A stretch of 64,000 nt of DNA from Thermus filiformis (GTDB lineage: Bacteria > Deinococcota > Deinococci > Deinococcales > Thermaceae), in contig NZ_JPSL02000039.1 in the NCBI RefSeq assembly GCF_000771745.2, positions 1-64,000 of the forward strand. Reading direction: 5' to 3'. A program made the position numbers and the translations under genes. This document shows, piece by piece, positions 54,994 through 64,000 of this stretch; within the stretch, counting starts at the first letter, position 1, and every line of letters starts with the position of its first letter. A model generated the notes under the pieces. That model was not told the DNA's origin and searched no databases. It saw only the letters and a program-made list of their open reading frames with translations.

Positions 54994-55565
54994 CGCTTCC
55001 CCGCGGCGGGCTTGGTGTTGAAGTCAGAGGCCGGGTCCAGGAGGTAGGCCACCACGTCCGCGATCTCCTCCGGGGTGAGGAGGCCCTGGGCCCCGAAGCG
55101 GTACATCACCGTGCAGGGGAAGTAGGCCCAGCTGTTGTAGATCACCTCGTAGGTGTAGCGCTGGACCGCCTCGGACTGGCCCCGGTTGAGCCCGTACTGC
55201 TCTAGGCTCGGCCCCACGTCCCCCCCGATGTTTTCGGGGGAGCCGAAGTGGCAGGAGAAGCAGTTGGCCTTCTGCAGGTTGTTGAAGATGGCCCCGCCCC
55301 GCCGCCAGTCGCCCATGAGCCGCCCGTCTTTGGGGTACTGGATGAGCTTCCGCTGCTCCTCGAGGAAGCCGGGCAGAAGGTCGGCGGGCAGGCGGTTGCG
55401 GTGCAGGGAGCAGAGGGCCTGGTCAGGCCGCTGGCCCGCCAGGGTCTCCGCGTAGGCCTTGCCCGCGTCCTGTACGCGCTTAAGGTCCTCCTCGCCGAAG
55501 TAGCGCTGGGCCAGGGCGAGGGCCAAAAGGCCCAGGGCCAGGGGGATCAGGAAACGCCGCTTCAT
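54990..55565 (-). CDS. soxX1: SoxX cytochrome c, first copy
   Basis: The 191-residue protein has signal ALGLLALALAQRY, heme site NCFSCHFGSP, GPSLEQYG and MYRFGAQGLLTPEEIADVVAYLL. It pairs with SoxA1, whose gene ends 9 bp upstream. It overlaps soxB. Confidence 0.92.
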   Translation of the reverse strand: MKRRFLIPLALGLLALALAQRYFGEEDLKRVQDAGKAYAETLAGQRPDQALCSLHRNRLPADLLPGFLEEQRKLIQYPKDGRLMGDWRRGGAIFNNLQKANCFSCHFGSPENIGGDVGPSLEQYGLNRGQSEAVQRYTYEVIYNSWAYFPCTVMYRFGAQGLLTPEEIADVVAYLLDPASDFNTKPAAGKR

Positions 55566-55574
55566 CCTCCCTCC

Positions 55575-56357
55575 TCACCGAACAAAGGCGGGCCACTCCT
55601 CCACCAGGGCCCCGTTGTTGTTGTAGGCCAGAAAGAGCTCCAGGGCCAGGATGGGCGTGGAGTAGAGGGCCGGCTGGGGGTGGGCGATGTTCCCGTAGCA
55701 GGCCCGGATCCGGTCCTGCATGGTCCAGGCCTGGTCGTTGGAGTAGCGGTAGGCGGGCCAGTGGGTCCAGGACTGGTCCTTACCCAGGACGTCCGCGTAA
55801 GGGAGCACCCCCGCCCGCCGGCCCACGTAGGTGACGTGGCAGGTGGCGCAGCCCACGTCCCTCGCCCCCGAGCGGGCGTAGAAGAGCTGCTCCCCCAGGG
55901 CGTAGAGGGCCCGCTCCTCGGGGAAGAGGAGCCGGACCTGGATCCGGTGCCCGGTGGACTTGCTGGCGATGTAAAAGGCCACGGCCACCACCTCGGACCG
56001 CTTCACCTCCTGGGGCTTGAACCCCTGGACCCGGGTCATGCAGGTGACGATGCGGCTGTCCAGGTCCTCCACCTTCCCCGTGTCCAGGAAGTAGCGGGGA
56101 AGCCGGGCCGCGGCCCCCTCCAAGACCCCCTTCCCCAGGCCGAAGTCGCACTCGGCCATGGTCTTGCCCGAGGGGCCCTTCCGAAAGAAAAGCTCCTCCC
56201 CCTGGGCCACGATGAGCTCGGTGGGCAGGATGCCCCCCGTTTGGAGGAGGAGCTCCTTCTGCCGCTTGGCCTCCTCCCGGGGGTCCACCTCCTGGGCCAG
56301 GGCGAAGGAAAGGGCGAGGAGGATGGCGGCAAGCCCATATAGCGCGTATGGACGCAT
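55575..56357 (-). CDS. soxA1: SoxA cytochrome c, first copy
   Basis: The 260-residue protein has signal AAILLALSFALAQE, heme site GCATCHVTY, HWPAYRYSND and DRIRACYGNIAH with the SoxA active cysteine. The N-terminal third is nearly the same as SoxA2. A strong hairpin separates it from soxZ upstream. Confidence 0.92.
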   Translation of the reverse strand: MRPYALYGLAAILLALSFALAQEVDPREEAKRQKELLLQTGGILPTELIVAQGEELFFRKGPSGKTMAECDFGLGKGVLEGAAARLPRYFLDTGKVEDLDSRIVTCMTRVQGFKPQEVKRSEVVAVAFYIASKSTGHRIQVRLLFPEERALYALGEQLFYARSGARDVGCATCHVTYVGRRAGVLPYADVLGKDQSWTHWPAYRYSNDQAWTMQDRIRACYGNIAHPQPALYSTPILALELFLAYNNNGALVEEWPAFVR

Positions 56358-56374
56358 ATCCCCTCCGGGAACCC

Positions 56375-56401
56375 GGGGCGCCCGGAAGGCCCGGGCGCCC
56401 C
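56375..56401. promoter_or_regulatory. Strong intercistronic hairpin between soxZ and soxA1
   Basis: GGGGCGCCCGG pairs with CCGGGCGCCCC (56375-56385 with 56391-56401), an 11-bp GC stem with a 5-nt loop and only a weak T tract. It may lower read-through or protect the soxYZ end of the message. Confidence 0.65.
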
Positions 56402-56405
56402 TCCT

Positions 56406-56732
56406 TTAGGCCAGCTCGAGCTTGGCCTGGGCCTCTCCCGTGTCCCCGTTTATGTCCTTGGCCTTGACCGTGAAGCTGCCCGGCTTCTCCGCCTTGAACT
56501 TTAGGGCGAAGAGGGGGTTCGCGCTGGTGGAGGGGCCGGGCCGGATCTCGGCCACCTTCTGCCCCTCAAAGTAGACCTCGAGCAGGTTGATGTAGTTGGC
56601 GGGGATCAGCTTCCCCTCCGCGTCCTTGCGGGTGCCCGGCTCCATGGGGTGCTGGGCCACCACCTGGAACTTGTACTCCTCCCCCGCCTTGGGCTTGGCG
56701 GGGGTGAACCGGATGAGCATTCGGATCGCCAT
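56406..56732 (-). CDS. soxZ: SoxZ sulfur carrier subunit
   Basis: The 108-residue beta-sandwich protein starts MAIRMLIRFTPAKPKAG, has MEPGTRKDAEGKLIPANYI and ends KDINGDTGEAQAKL, the SoxZ pattern. It binds SoxY to carry sulfur intermediates. It has no signal, as usual, and is exported with SoxY. It lies 11 bp after soxY. Confidence 0.95.
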   Translation of the reverse strand: MAIRMLIRFTPAKPKAGEEYKFQVVAQHPMEPGTRKDAEGKLIPANYINLLEVYFEGQKVAEIRPGPSTSANPLFALKFKAEKPGSFTVKAKDINGDTGEAQAKLELA

Positions 56733-56743
56733 CCCTCACCTCC

Positions 56744-57196
56744 TTAACCGCACCCGCCCACGGTGACCCGGGTGCTCGCCGAAGCCAGAAGAAGCTTGCC
56801 GTCCGCGGTCTCCACCACCGCCCGCACCGCCGTGGTCTCGGCCAGCCGGACCCGGGAGGCGTAGTAGGGCAGGCCCCCCATGAGCTGGACCGCCACCAGG
56901 TGGGGGGTGGGGTTCTTGTCCGCGAAGAGGTGGATGGCCTTCACCTGCCCCTGGGGCAGGGCCACCTCCACCTCGGCGGGCACATTGGCCCCGCTCTCCG
57001 CGATGGCGGGCATGGTGAGCTTGACCGCGTCCGAGGGGGTCAGGTCCTTGAAGCCCTTGCCCAGGGCCGCCTGTAGGCCCTTCTCCAGGTTGGCCAGGTC
57101 CTCCCCCTCGAGGCCCTGGGCCAGGGCGGGCATCCGCACTGCCGCCAGGGCCCCCAGGGCCATCCCCGTAGTCTTTAGAAACGCCCTCCTATTCAC
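56744..57196 (-). CDS. soxY: SoxY sulfur carrier protein
   Basis: The 150-residue protein starts VNRRAFLKTTGMALG (Tat signal; GTG at 57196 behind AAAGGAGGTG). It ends VTVGGCG, the swinging C-terminal arm whose cysteine carries the sulfur substrate. It overlaps soxW by 8 bp. Confidence 0.95.
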   Translation of the reverse strand: MNRRAFLKTTGMALGALAAVRMPALAQGLEGEDLANLEKGLQAALGKGFKDLTPSDAVKLTMPAIAESGANVPAEVEVALPQGQVKAIHLFADKNPTPHLVAVQLMGGLPYYASRVRLAETTAVRAVVETADGKLLLASASTRVTVGGCG

Positions 57197-57623
57197 ACGC
57201 ACCTCCTTTGGCACACATCTTTTGGAGTTCCGCGAGGAACTCCGTCCGGGGCCGGCTGCCAAAGATCCGGCCCACCTCCTCCCACGCCCCCTTGCGGAGG
57301 GCGAGGAAGACGAACGTCGGGGTGCCCGGCACCCGGTAGCGCCGGGCCAGGGCCTGCCCCTCGGGGGTATAGGTGTTCACGGAGGCCACCACGTAGCGCT
57401 CGCGCAGAAGGGCCTCCACCCGGGGGTCGGAGAGGACGAAGGTGTTCATCTGGTCGCAGTAAGGGCAGGCGGGGCTGTGGAAGTAGACCACCACCATCCT
57501 CCCCCACCTCTCCCCCAGGGCCAGGGCCTCTGAATAGGGATACCAGCGGCCGAAGTCCGCCTGGGCCCAGGCCAGGGCCAGAAGGCTGAGGAGCGCGGCT
57601 TGCAGTACCCTGTATACGTACAT
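57189..57623 (-). CDS. soxW: SoxW-type exported thioredoxin
   Basis: The 144-residue protein has signal LLSLLALAWAQ and the thioredoxin motif HSPACPYCDQM (CPYC), then VPGTPTFVF for the cis-proline. It ends with two further cysteines (MCAKGGACE). SoxW reduces the SoxY arm cysteine and would get electrons from CcdA/SoxV. It opens the sox operon. Confidence 0.9.
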   Translation of the reverse strand: MYVYRVLQAALLSLLALAWAQADFGRWYPYSEALALGERWGRMVVVYFHSPACPYCDQMNTFVLSDPRVEALLRERYVVASVNTYTPEGQALARRYRVPGTPTFVFLALRKGAWEEVGRIFGSRPRTEFLAELQKMCAKGGACE

Positions 57624-57639
57624 ACACTACACCGCCTCG

Positions 57640-57700
57640 GTACCCCCAAGGACATTTGTACCTTACCCCCTCCCAAGGACAAGTGTCAAGCCCAGGTCAG
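57640..57700 (-). promoter_or_regulatory. sox operon promoter region with two direct repeats
   Basis: Two copies of CCCAAGGACA(t/a)(t/g)TGT (57645-57659 and 57672-57686) are 27 bp apart. On the minus strand the second overlaps TTGACA, followed 18 bp later by TAAGGT. The repeats could be operator sites for a sulfur-responsive repressor. Confidence 0.6.
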
Positions 57701-57835
57701 AAGGCAAGGGGGCCCTCCAGGAAAGGGAAAATCTTCACTTAAACCCCGCCTCGAGCCTCCCCGGGGCGGTACACGGGTTTTCGGTGTAGGACACACTTCC
57801 CGCCCTCTCCTAAAGGAAACCTAAACCGCCCCCGC

Positions 57836-57865
57836 TTGACAGGCGGAAAGGGGCAAACGTACCCT
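57836..57865 (+). promoter_or_regulatory. cycA promoter
   Basis: TTGACA (57836-57841) and TACCCT (57860-57865) are 18 bp apart. GGGAGGT lies 7 nt before the ATG at 57886. Confidence 0.75.
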
Positions 57866-57885
57866 AACCCCTGGGAGGTATAAGG

Positions 57886-58332
57886 ATGAAGAAGACCCTT
57901 CTCGGCCTGCTGGTTCTGGGTAGCCTGGCCCTGGCCCAGGCGGACGGCGCCAAGCTCTACGCCCAGTGCGCGGGGTGCCACCAGGCGAACGGGCAAGGCC
58001 TTCCCGGGGCCTTTCCCCCCCTGGCCGGACACGTCTCGGAGATCCTGAACCTGAAGGGGGGGCGGGAGTACCTGATCCTCGTCCTCCTGAATGGCCTCCA
58101 GGGGCAGATTGAGGTCAAGGGGATGAAGTACAACGGGGCCATGCCCGCCTACGGCCCCCTCAAGGACGAGGAGATCGCCGCCCTCCTCAACCACATCGCC
58201 ACCGCCTGGGGGGACGACAAGAAGGTGAAGGACTTCAAGCCCTTCACCGCCCAGGAGGTGAAGGCCATCCGGGCCAAGAAGCTCACCCCGCAGCAGGTCC
58301 TGGAGGAGCGGAAGAAGCTGGGCCTGAAGTGA
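57886..58332 (+). CDS. cycA: Cytochrome c552
   Basis: The 148-residue precursor has signal GLLVLGSLALAQ and then ADGAKLYAQCAGCHQANGQG with the heme c site, FPPLAGHVSEIL and the long C-terminal tail LTPQQVLEERKKLGLK. It closely matches T. thermophilus cytochrome c552, which feeds electrons to ba3 oxidase. Its promoter, ribosome site and terminator are all clear, so it is a single-gene unit. It sits next to the sox operon. Confidence 0.96.
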   Translation: MKKTLLGLLVLGSLALAQADGAKLYAQCAGCHQANGQGLPGAFPPLAGHVSEILNLKGGREYLILVLLNGLQGQIEVKGMKYNGAMPAYGPLKDEEIAALLNHIATAWGDDKKVKDFKPFTAQEVKAIRAKKLTPQQVLEERKKLGLK

Positions 58333-58342
58333 GCCCCCTGGA

Positions 58343-58378
58343 CCCCCCACCCCGGCCCAATCCGGGGTGGGGGTTTGC
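58343..58378 (+). terminator. cycA terminator
   Basis: CCCCCACCCCGG pairs with CCGGGGTGGGGG (58344-58355 with 58362-58373) across CCCAAT, followed by GTTTGCGTTT. Confidence 0.85.
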
Positions 58379-58449
58379 GTTTCATACCCTTTTCCGCTGT
58401 TTCCTTCACGTACGAGGGTCCGTAAGTGAGGCTTGGGAAAGGCTTTACC

Positions 58450-58490
58450 GGGGCCCCCATCCTGGCGCAAGCCAGGATGGGGTGGTATCA
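58450..58490. repeat. GNRA-hairpin dispersed element, copy 2
   Basis: CCCCATCCTGGC pairs with GCCAGGATGGGG around a GCAA loop (58455-58482), flanked by ACCGGGG and TGGTATCAG. It lies between cycA and the ABC ATPase gene. Compared with copy 1 one stem pair has changed on both sides. Confidence 0.85.
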
Positions 58491-58524
58491 GAGGCTCCGA
58501 CGGGGTGGCGGTTAGAGTAGGGGC

Positions 58525-59475
58525 GTGCTCGAGCTCAAGCTCCAAAAGCGCTACCCCGGCTTCGCCCTCGAGGTGAGCCTGGCCCTACCTGAAGGGGAGA
58601 CGGCCGCCCTTTTGGGCCCCTCGGGCAGCGGGAAGAGCACCCTCTTGAAGCTCATCGCGGGCCTCCTCCCCCCGGACGGGGGCTGGGTGCGGCTCGGGGG
58701 GATGGACCTCACCCCCCTGCCCCCGGAGCGGCGGGGGGTGGGCTTCGTCTTCCAGGACTACGCCCTCTTCCCCCACCTCACGGTCTGGGACAACGTGGCC
58801 TTCGGCCTGGTGGAGGCCCGCTGGCCCCGGGAGGCCCTGCGGGCGCGGGTGGAGGAGCTCCTGGAAAGGACGGGCCTCCAGGCCCACGCCCACAAGAAGC
58901 CCCAGGCCCTCTCCGGGGGGGAGCAGCAGCGGGTGGCCCTGGCCCGGGCCCTGGCCCCAAGGCCCCGGCTCCTCCTCCTGGACGAGCCCCTGGGGGCCCT
59001 GGACCTGAGGCTAAAGGAGGAGCTCCTCTTCTTCCTGAGGCGGCTTCTTAAGGAGGAGAGGACCACCGCGCTCGTGGTCACCCACGACCAAGAGGAGGCC
59101 TTCCTCCTGGCCCAAAGGGTGGTGGTGATGCGGGAGGGAAAGGTGGTCCAGACGGGGCGGCCCGAGGCGGTCTGGACCCGGCCCAAGGACGCCTGGGTGG
59201 CCCGGTTCCTGGGGCACAAGAACCTCCTCTCCCCCGAGGAGAGCGCCCGGCTGGGCCTTCCCCAAAGGGCCCACCTCCTCCTCCCCGGGGCCCTGGACCT
59301 GGGGACAGGGGAGGAAGGGGTGGTGGAGGAGCGGCTCTTTTTCGGGGCCCGGGTGGGGCTCTGGCTCTCCTGGCGGGGGGTGCGGCTCTACTGGGAGGGG
59401 GCGGAGCCGGGCCTCGAGGAGGGGGACCGGGTGGGGGTCCGGCTGGACCCGGCCTTGGCTATTCCCATAGACTGA
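58525..59475 (+). CDS. ABC transporter ATP-binding protein
   Basis: The 316-residue ATPase has Walker [13 protein letters not shown]-loop FVFQDYALFPHL, signature LSGGEQQRVALARAL and Walker B LLLLDEPLGALD, plus a C-terminal TOBE-like domain. This is the importer type used for sugars, molybdate, iron or thiamine. No permease or binding protein is in the window. The following thiN gene hints at thiamine, but that is inference. GTG start 6 nt after TAGAGT. Confidence 0.88.
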   Translation: MLELKLQKRYPGFALEVSLALPEGETAALLGPSGSGKSTLLKLIAGLLPPDGGWVRLGGMDLTPLPPERRGVGFVFQDYALFPHLTVWDNVAFGLVEARWPREALRARVEELLERTGLQAHAHKKPQALSGGEQQRVALARALAPRPRLLLLDEPLGALDLRLKEELLFFLRRLLKEERTTALVVTHDQEEAFLLAQRVVVMREGKVVQTGRPEAVWTRPKDAWVARFLGHKNLLSPEESARLGLPQRAHLLLPGALDLGTGEEGVVEERLFFGARVGLWLSWRGVRLYWEGAEPGLEEGDRVGVRLDPALAIPID

Positions 59476-59509
59476 CCCGGCATGCCACCCCGGTGGTACC
59501 CTGGGAAGG

Positions 59510-60109
59510 ATGCGCCTCGCCCTCCTTCTGGGCGGACCCCTCCTGGTCACGGAGGGGCTTCGGGAACGGCTTCGGGGCTACGTCCTTTGGGCCGCGGACT
59601 CGGGGGCGCGGCACGCCCTGGAGCTGGGCCTTCCCCTGGCCCTCTGGCTGGGGGACTTTGACTCCGGAGGCGGCCTCCCCCTAGAGGCCCCCCGGGAGGC
59701 CCTCCCCGTGGACAAGGACCTCACGGACGGGGAGGCCCTCCTACGTAGGGCCCTGGAGGCGGGCGCGGAGGAGGTCCTCCTCCTGGGCGGGGTGGGGGGG
59801 CGGCTGGACCACAGCCTGGCCCACCTCCTCCTGGCCCTGGAGGCGGCCCGGCGGGGGGTGCGGGTGGAGCTCACCAACGGCCTGGAGACCCTCCACCCCC
59901 TCCTTCCGGGGCGGCACCTCTTCCCCCTGGCCCCGGGCACCCTCTTCGGCCTCCTCCCCTTCCCCCGGCTCCGCCTTTCGCTAAAGGGGGGAAAATGGGG
60001 CCTGGAAGGGGCCTGGCTTACGGGAAGCCGGGGCCTGGAGAACCGCGCCCTGGGGGAGGTGGAGGTGGAGGTCCTGGAGGGGGAAGGGTTCTTCTACTGG
60101 ACCAGGTGA
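59510..60109 (+). CDS. thiN: Thiamine pyrophosphokinase
   Basis: The 199-residue protein has LGDFDSGG, VDKDLTDGEALL and GGVGGRLDHSLAHLLL, the thiamine pyrophosphokinase motifs. It converts thiamine to thiamine diphosphate with ATP. The ATG lies 7 nt after TACCCT, so the message is likely leaderless. Its 3' end overlaps the convergent unknown gene by 16 bp. Confidence 0.93.
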   Translation: MRLALLLGGPLLVTEGLRERLRGYVLWAADSGARHALELGLPLALWLGDFDSGGGLPLEAPREALPVDKDLTDGEALLRRALEAGAEEVLLLGGVGGRLDHSLAHLLLALEAARRGVRVELTNGLETLHPLLPGRHLFPLAPGTLFGLLPFPRLRLSLKGGKWGLEGAWLTGSRGLENRALGEVEVEVLEGEGFFYWTR

Positions 60110-60528
60110 AAGGCGTTGAGGAAGAGGGGAAGGCTTTGCCCCCGCTCTTCCTGCTCCCTCAGGGCCTCCTCAAAGGCCCGGGGGTCCATGACCAGCCAAG
60201 GGAGGCGCAAAAACCCCAGGTAGTAGGCCCCGGCCTGGCCGGGGAAGTCCAGGCGCGCCCTCTCCTCGGGGAAAAGGAGGGCCTCAAAGGCCGAGGGGGA
60301 GGCCAGATAGGGGGCCTGGTGGTGCCGCTCCAGGAAGGCCTTGAGCCTCTGGGGATTGGTCCAAAACCCCCAGTTGAGCCGCTCCAGAAGCCCCTCAGAG
60401 GGGTCCTCCCGGACCCTCAGCCGCAGGCGGGCGTACTGGCCCAGGGAGAGGACCTCCCGGGAAAGCCCCAGGGCCACCCGGAGCCGCTGGGCCATCACGT
60501 AGTCCTGGTACTCCCGGTAAGGGTCCAC
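60094..60528 (-). CDS. Hypothetical protein
   Basis: The 144-residue protein starts with GTG (MDPYREYQDYVMAQRLRVAL). It has a soluble, helix-rich, charged sequence with aromatic patches such as LNWGFWTNPQRLKAFL and FLRLPWLVMDPRAFEEAL. I recognise no domain. It is divergent from the small winged-helix gene, with CATCCT 6 nt before its start. Confidence 0.65.
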   Translation of the reverse strand: MDPYREYQDYVMAQRLRVALGLSREVLSLGQYARLRLRVREDPSEGLLERLNWGFWTNPQRLKAFLERHHQAPYLASPSAFEALLFPEERARLDFPGQAGAYYLGFLRLPWLVMDPRAFEEALREQEERGQSLPLFLNAFHLVQ

Positions 60529-60567
60529 GCCCCTAGGATGCCTCGAGGCCCGAGGTAGGATGGTGGC

Positions 60568-62641
<2,074 letters not shown>

Positions 62642-62691
62642 GGGCGCCCCGCCCCAAGCGGGTGCGCCCCGCCGGGATTGGGTGGCTTGCC

Positions 62692-62732
62692 GGGGCCCCC
62701 AGCTTGGCGCAAGCCAAGCTGGGGTGGTATTA
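62692..62732. repeat. GNRA-hairpin dispersed element, copy 3
   Basis: CCCCAGCTTGGC pairs with GCCAAGCTGGGG around GCAA (62697-62724), flanked by CCGGGG and TGGTATTAG. The last bases hold the stop codon of the SIS-domain gene. Three stem positions differ from copy 1, each changed on both sides. Confidence 0.87.
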
Positions 62733-63752
62733 GAGGGTGCGGGTGACCTTCCCCAGGTAGGGGGGCCGGTCCACGTCCACCCCCCTCGCCCGGCCCAGGG
62801 CCGCGGCCAGGGGGTAGAAGGCCCGCACCAGGAGGAGGGGGTCCAGCTCCGGGGAGAGCCGGGTGGGAAGGCGCAAGGGGTGGGGGGCGAGGGCCAGGGC
62901 CTCCGGCTCCGAGGAGAGGACCAAAACCCGCGCCCCCTTCTCCTTTAGGGCCTCCAGAAGGGCAAGGAGGTCCTGGAGGGGCCGGTCCTGGGCCAAGAGG
63001 AAGAGGAGGGGAAGCCCCTGGGAGAGGAGGGCGATGGGCCCGTGCAGAAGCTCCGCCGCCGAGACCGCCTCCGCGTGGAGGAGGGCCACCTCCTTGAGCT
63101 TCAAGGCCGCCTCCCCCGCCGCCGCCAGGGTGAAGCCCCGGCCCACCACGTACGCCCCTTCCGCCTCCACCAAAGCCTCCAGCTCCCCCTCCGCCTCGGC
63201 CCGGTCCAGGGCCTCGGGCAAAAGGGGCAGGAGGGAGAGGAGGGTCTTGTCCTCCTGGAGGTGGGCCAGGAGGTGGACGGTAGCCGCCAGCATGGCCAGG
63301 AAGGACTTGGTGGCCGCCACCGCCTTCTCCTCCCCCGCGTGCAGGGGGAGGACCACCTCCGCCAACTGGGCCAGGGGGCTCGCCTCCCGGTTGACGAAGG
63401 CCACGGTGAGGCTCCCCCGCGCCCGGTGGGCCCGGGCCACCTCCACCAGGTCCGGGCTCTCCCCGGACTGGCTGTAGGCCAGAAGCAGCCCCCCCGCCCC
63501 CGGGACCTGGCCGTAGAGGGTGGTGACCGAAGGGGCCAAGGGGGCCACGAGCAGCCCCAGGCGGGCCTCGAGGAGGTACTTGGCGAAGAGGGCCGCCTGG
63601 TCCGAGCTCCCCCGGGCCAGGGTGAGGGCGAAGGGGGGCATCTTCCGCTTTAGGAAGCGGGCCAGGCTCCTCACCTCGGGCTCGTTCTCCTTAAGAAGCC
63701 GCTCCACCACCCGGGCGGCCTCCCGGGCCTCCTGGACCATCAGGGGCTCCAT
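62730..63752 (-). CDS. SIS-domain sugar-phosphate isomerase/deaminase (GlmS isomerase-like)
   Basis: The 340-residue protein has two SIS domains: [20 protein letters not shown] and [18 protein letters not shown] in the first, [15 protein letters not shown] in the second. It ends [18 protein letters not shown], as in the isomerase half of GlmS. The N-terminal glutaminase domain is missing, so it more likely acts as a glucosamine-6-phosphate deaminase (NagB-II type) or related isomerase. Confidence 0.88.
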   Translation of the reverse strand: MEPLMVQEAREAARVVERLLKENEPEVRSLARFLKRKMPPFALTLARGSSDQAALFAKYLLEARLGLLVAPLAPSVTTLYGQVPGAGGLLLAYSQSGESPDLVEVARAHRARGSLTVAFVNREASPLAQLAEVVLPLHAGEEKAVAATKSFLAMLAATVHLLAHLQEDKTLLSLLPLLPEALDRAEAEGELEALVEAEGAYVVGRGFTLAAAGEAALKLKEVALLHAEAVSAAELLHGPIALLSQGLPLLFLLAQDRPLQDLLALLEALKEKGARVLVLSSEPEALALAPHPLRLPTRLSPELDPLLLVRAFYPLAAALGRARGVDVDRPPYLGKVTRTL

Positions 63753-63792
63753 GCCCTATATCCTACCCGCGGGGGGTGGTATACTTCTCCAG

Positions 63793-64000
63793 ATGGACCG
63801 AATCATCGTCCGCGGGGCGCGGGAGCACAACCTGAAGAACGTCACGGTTGAGCTTCCCCGGGGAAAGTTCATCGTCATCACCGGGGTCTCGGGCTCGGGA
63901 AAGAGCACCCTGGCCTTTGACACCATCTACGCGGAGGGGCAGAGGCGGTACGTGGAAAGCCTCTCCAGCTACGCCCGGCAGTTCCTGGGCGTGATGGACA
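63793..64000 (+). CDS. uvrA: Excinuclease ABC subunit A, N-terminal part
   Basis: The first 69 codons read [17 protein letters not shown], then [20 protein letters not shown] (first Walker A) and [14 protein letters not shown], the canonical UvrA start. UvrA recognises damage in nucleotide excision repair. TATACT lies 7 nt before the ATG. The gene continues past the window. Confidence 0.97.
   Translation, partial: MDRIIVRGAREHNLKNVTVELPRGKFIVITGVSGSGKSTLAFDTIYAEGQRRYVESLSSYARQFLGVMD

Noticed and set aside
58333-58524. TPP riboswitch before the ABC ATPase and thiN
   Set aside because: I looked for the conserved CUGAGA and ACCUGA elements and found none; the stretch holds the cycA terminator and a repeat hairpin.

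Overview
This window looks like chromosomal DNA of a Thermus species. Most of it has very high GC and strongly GC-biased third codon positions. It encodes the Thermus-type small ribosomal protein bTHX, a close relative of T. thermophilus cytochrome c552, a complete System I (Ccm) cytochrome c maturation operon and a thermophilic Sox operon. S20 and cytochrome c552 differ from the T. thermophilus sequences I remember, so I suggest a related Thermus species rather than the HB8 or HB27 strains. No database search was possible.

Region 1 (about 1-13.5 kb, all genes on the minus strand) is a polysaccharide operon read from about 13.47 kb down to the left edge. It contains a nucleotide-sugar pathway: a UDP-sugar 6-dehydrogenase, a WlbA-type 3-dehydrogenase, a DegT aminotransferase, a formyltransferase and a WecB/WbpI-type 2-epimerase. 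With these are a Wzx flippase, an O-antigen polymerase and several glycosyltransferases. Many genes overlap as ATGA. The operon is decaying in places: it holds a GT2 remnant, a frameshifted glucuronyl C5-epimerase, a WecB-derived recombination scar, and a glycosyltransferase cut off next to a transposase end. A low-GC pair (LpxD-like acyltransferase plus PIG-L deacetylase) lies inside it.

Region 2 (13.5-18.7 kb) carries LptF/G-, LptC/A- and LptD-like proteins around a second O-antigen ligase and a small protein with a possible carbohydrate-binding motif. Together with the LpxD/PIG-L pair this suggests a glycolipid or polysaccharide export route in a diderm lineage generally regarded as lacking classical lipid A. 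It is the best candidate for an undescribed system in the window.

Region 3 (18.7-40 kb) is mostly housekeeping: purB, purC-S-Q-(HAD)-L-F, glyA, der, a sirtuin, NAD(P)HX repair, thrB, bTHX, rpsT and tyrS. It also has a two-gene cassette flanked by unusual tandem repeats, a low-GC pair encoding a cysteine-rich secreted protein with mirror-symmetric cysteine spacing and a membrane protein, and a thrB gene with a perfect 150-bp internal duplication.

Region 4 (39.7-57.6 kb, minus strand) is energy metabolism: the sox operon (soxW-Y-Z-A-X-B-X-A, rhodanese, DUF302 protein, sulfide dehydrogenase flavoprotein, SoxC, cytochrome c, CcdA) followed by ccmA-B-C-D-E-F-G-H, a CcmI-cytochrome c fusion and a Rieske protein. 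The Ccm enzymes would attach heme to the Sox cytochromes. Region 5 (57.8-64 kb) holds cycA (cytochrome c552), an ABC ATPase, thiN, two small unknown genes, guaB, csaA, a SIS-domain enzyme and the start of uvrA. Many genes have a TATACT-like -10 box 6-8 nt before the start codon and no Shine-Dalgarno sequence, the expected look of leaderless transcripts.
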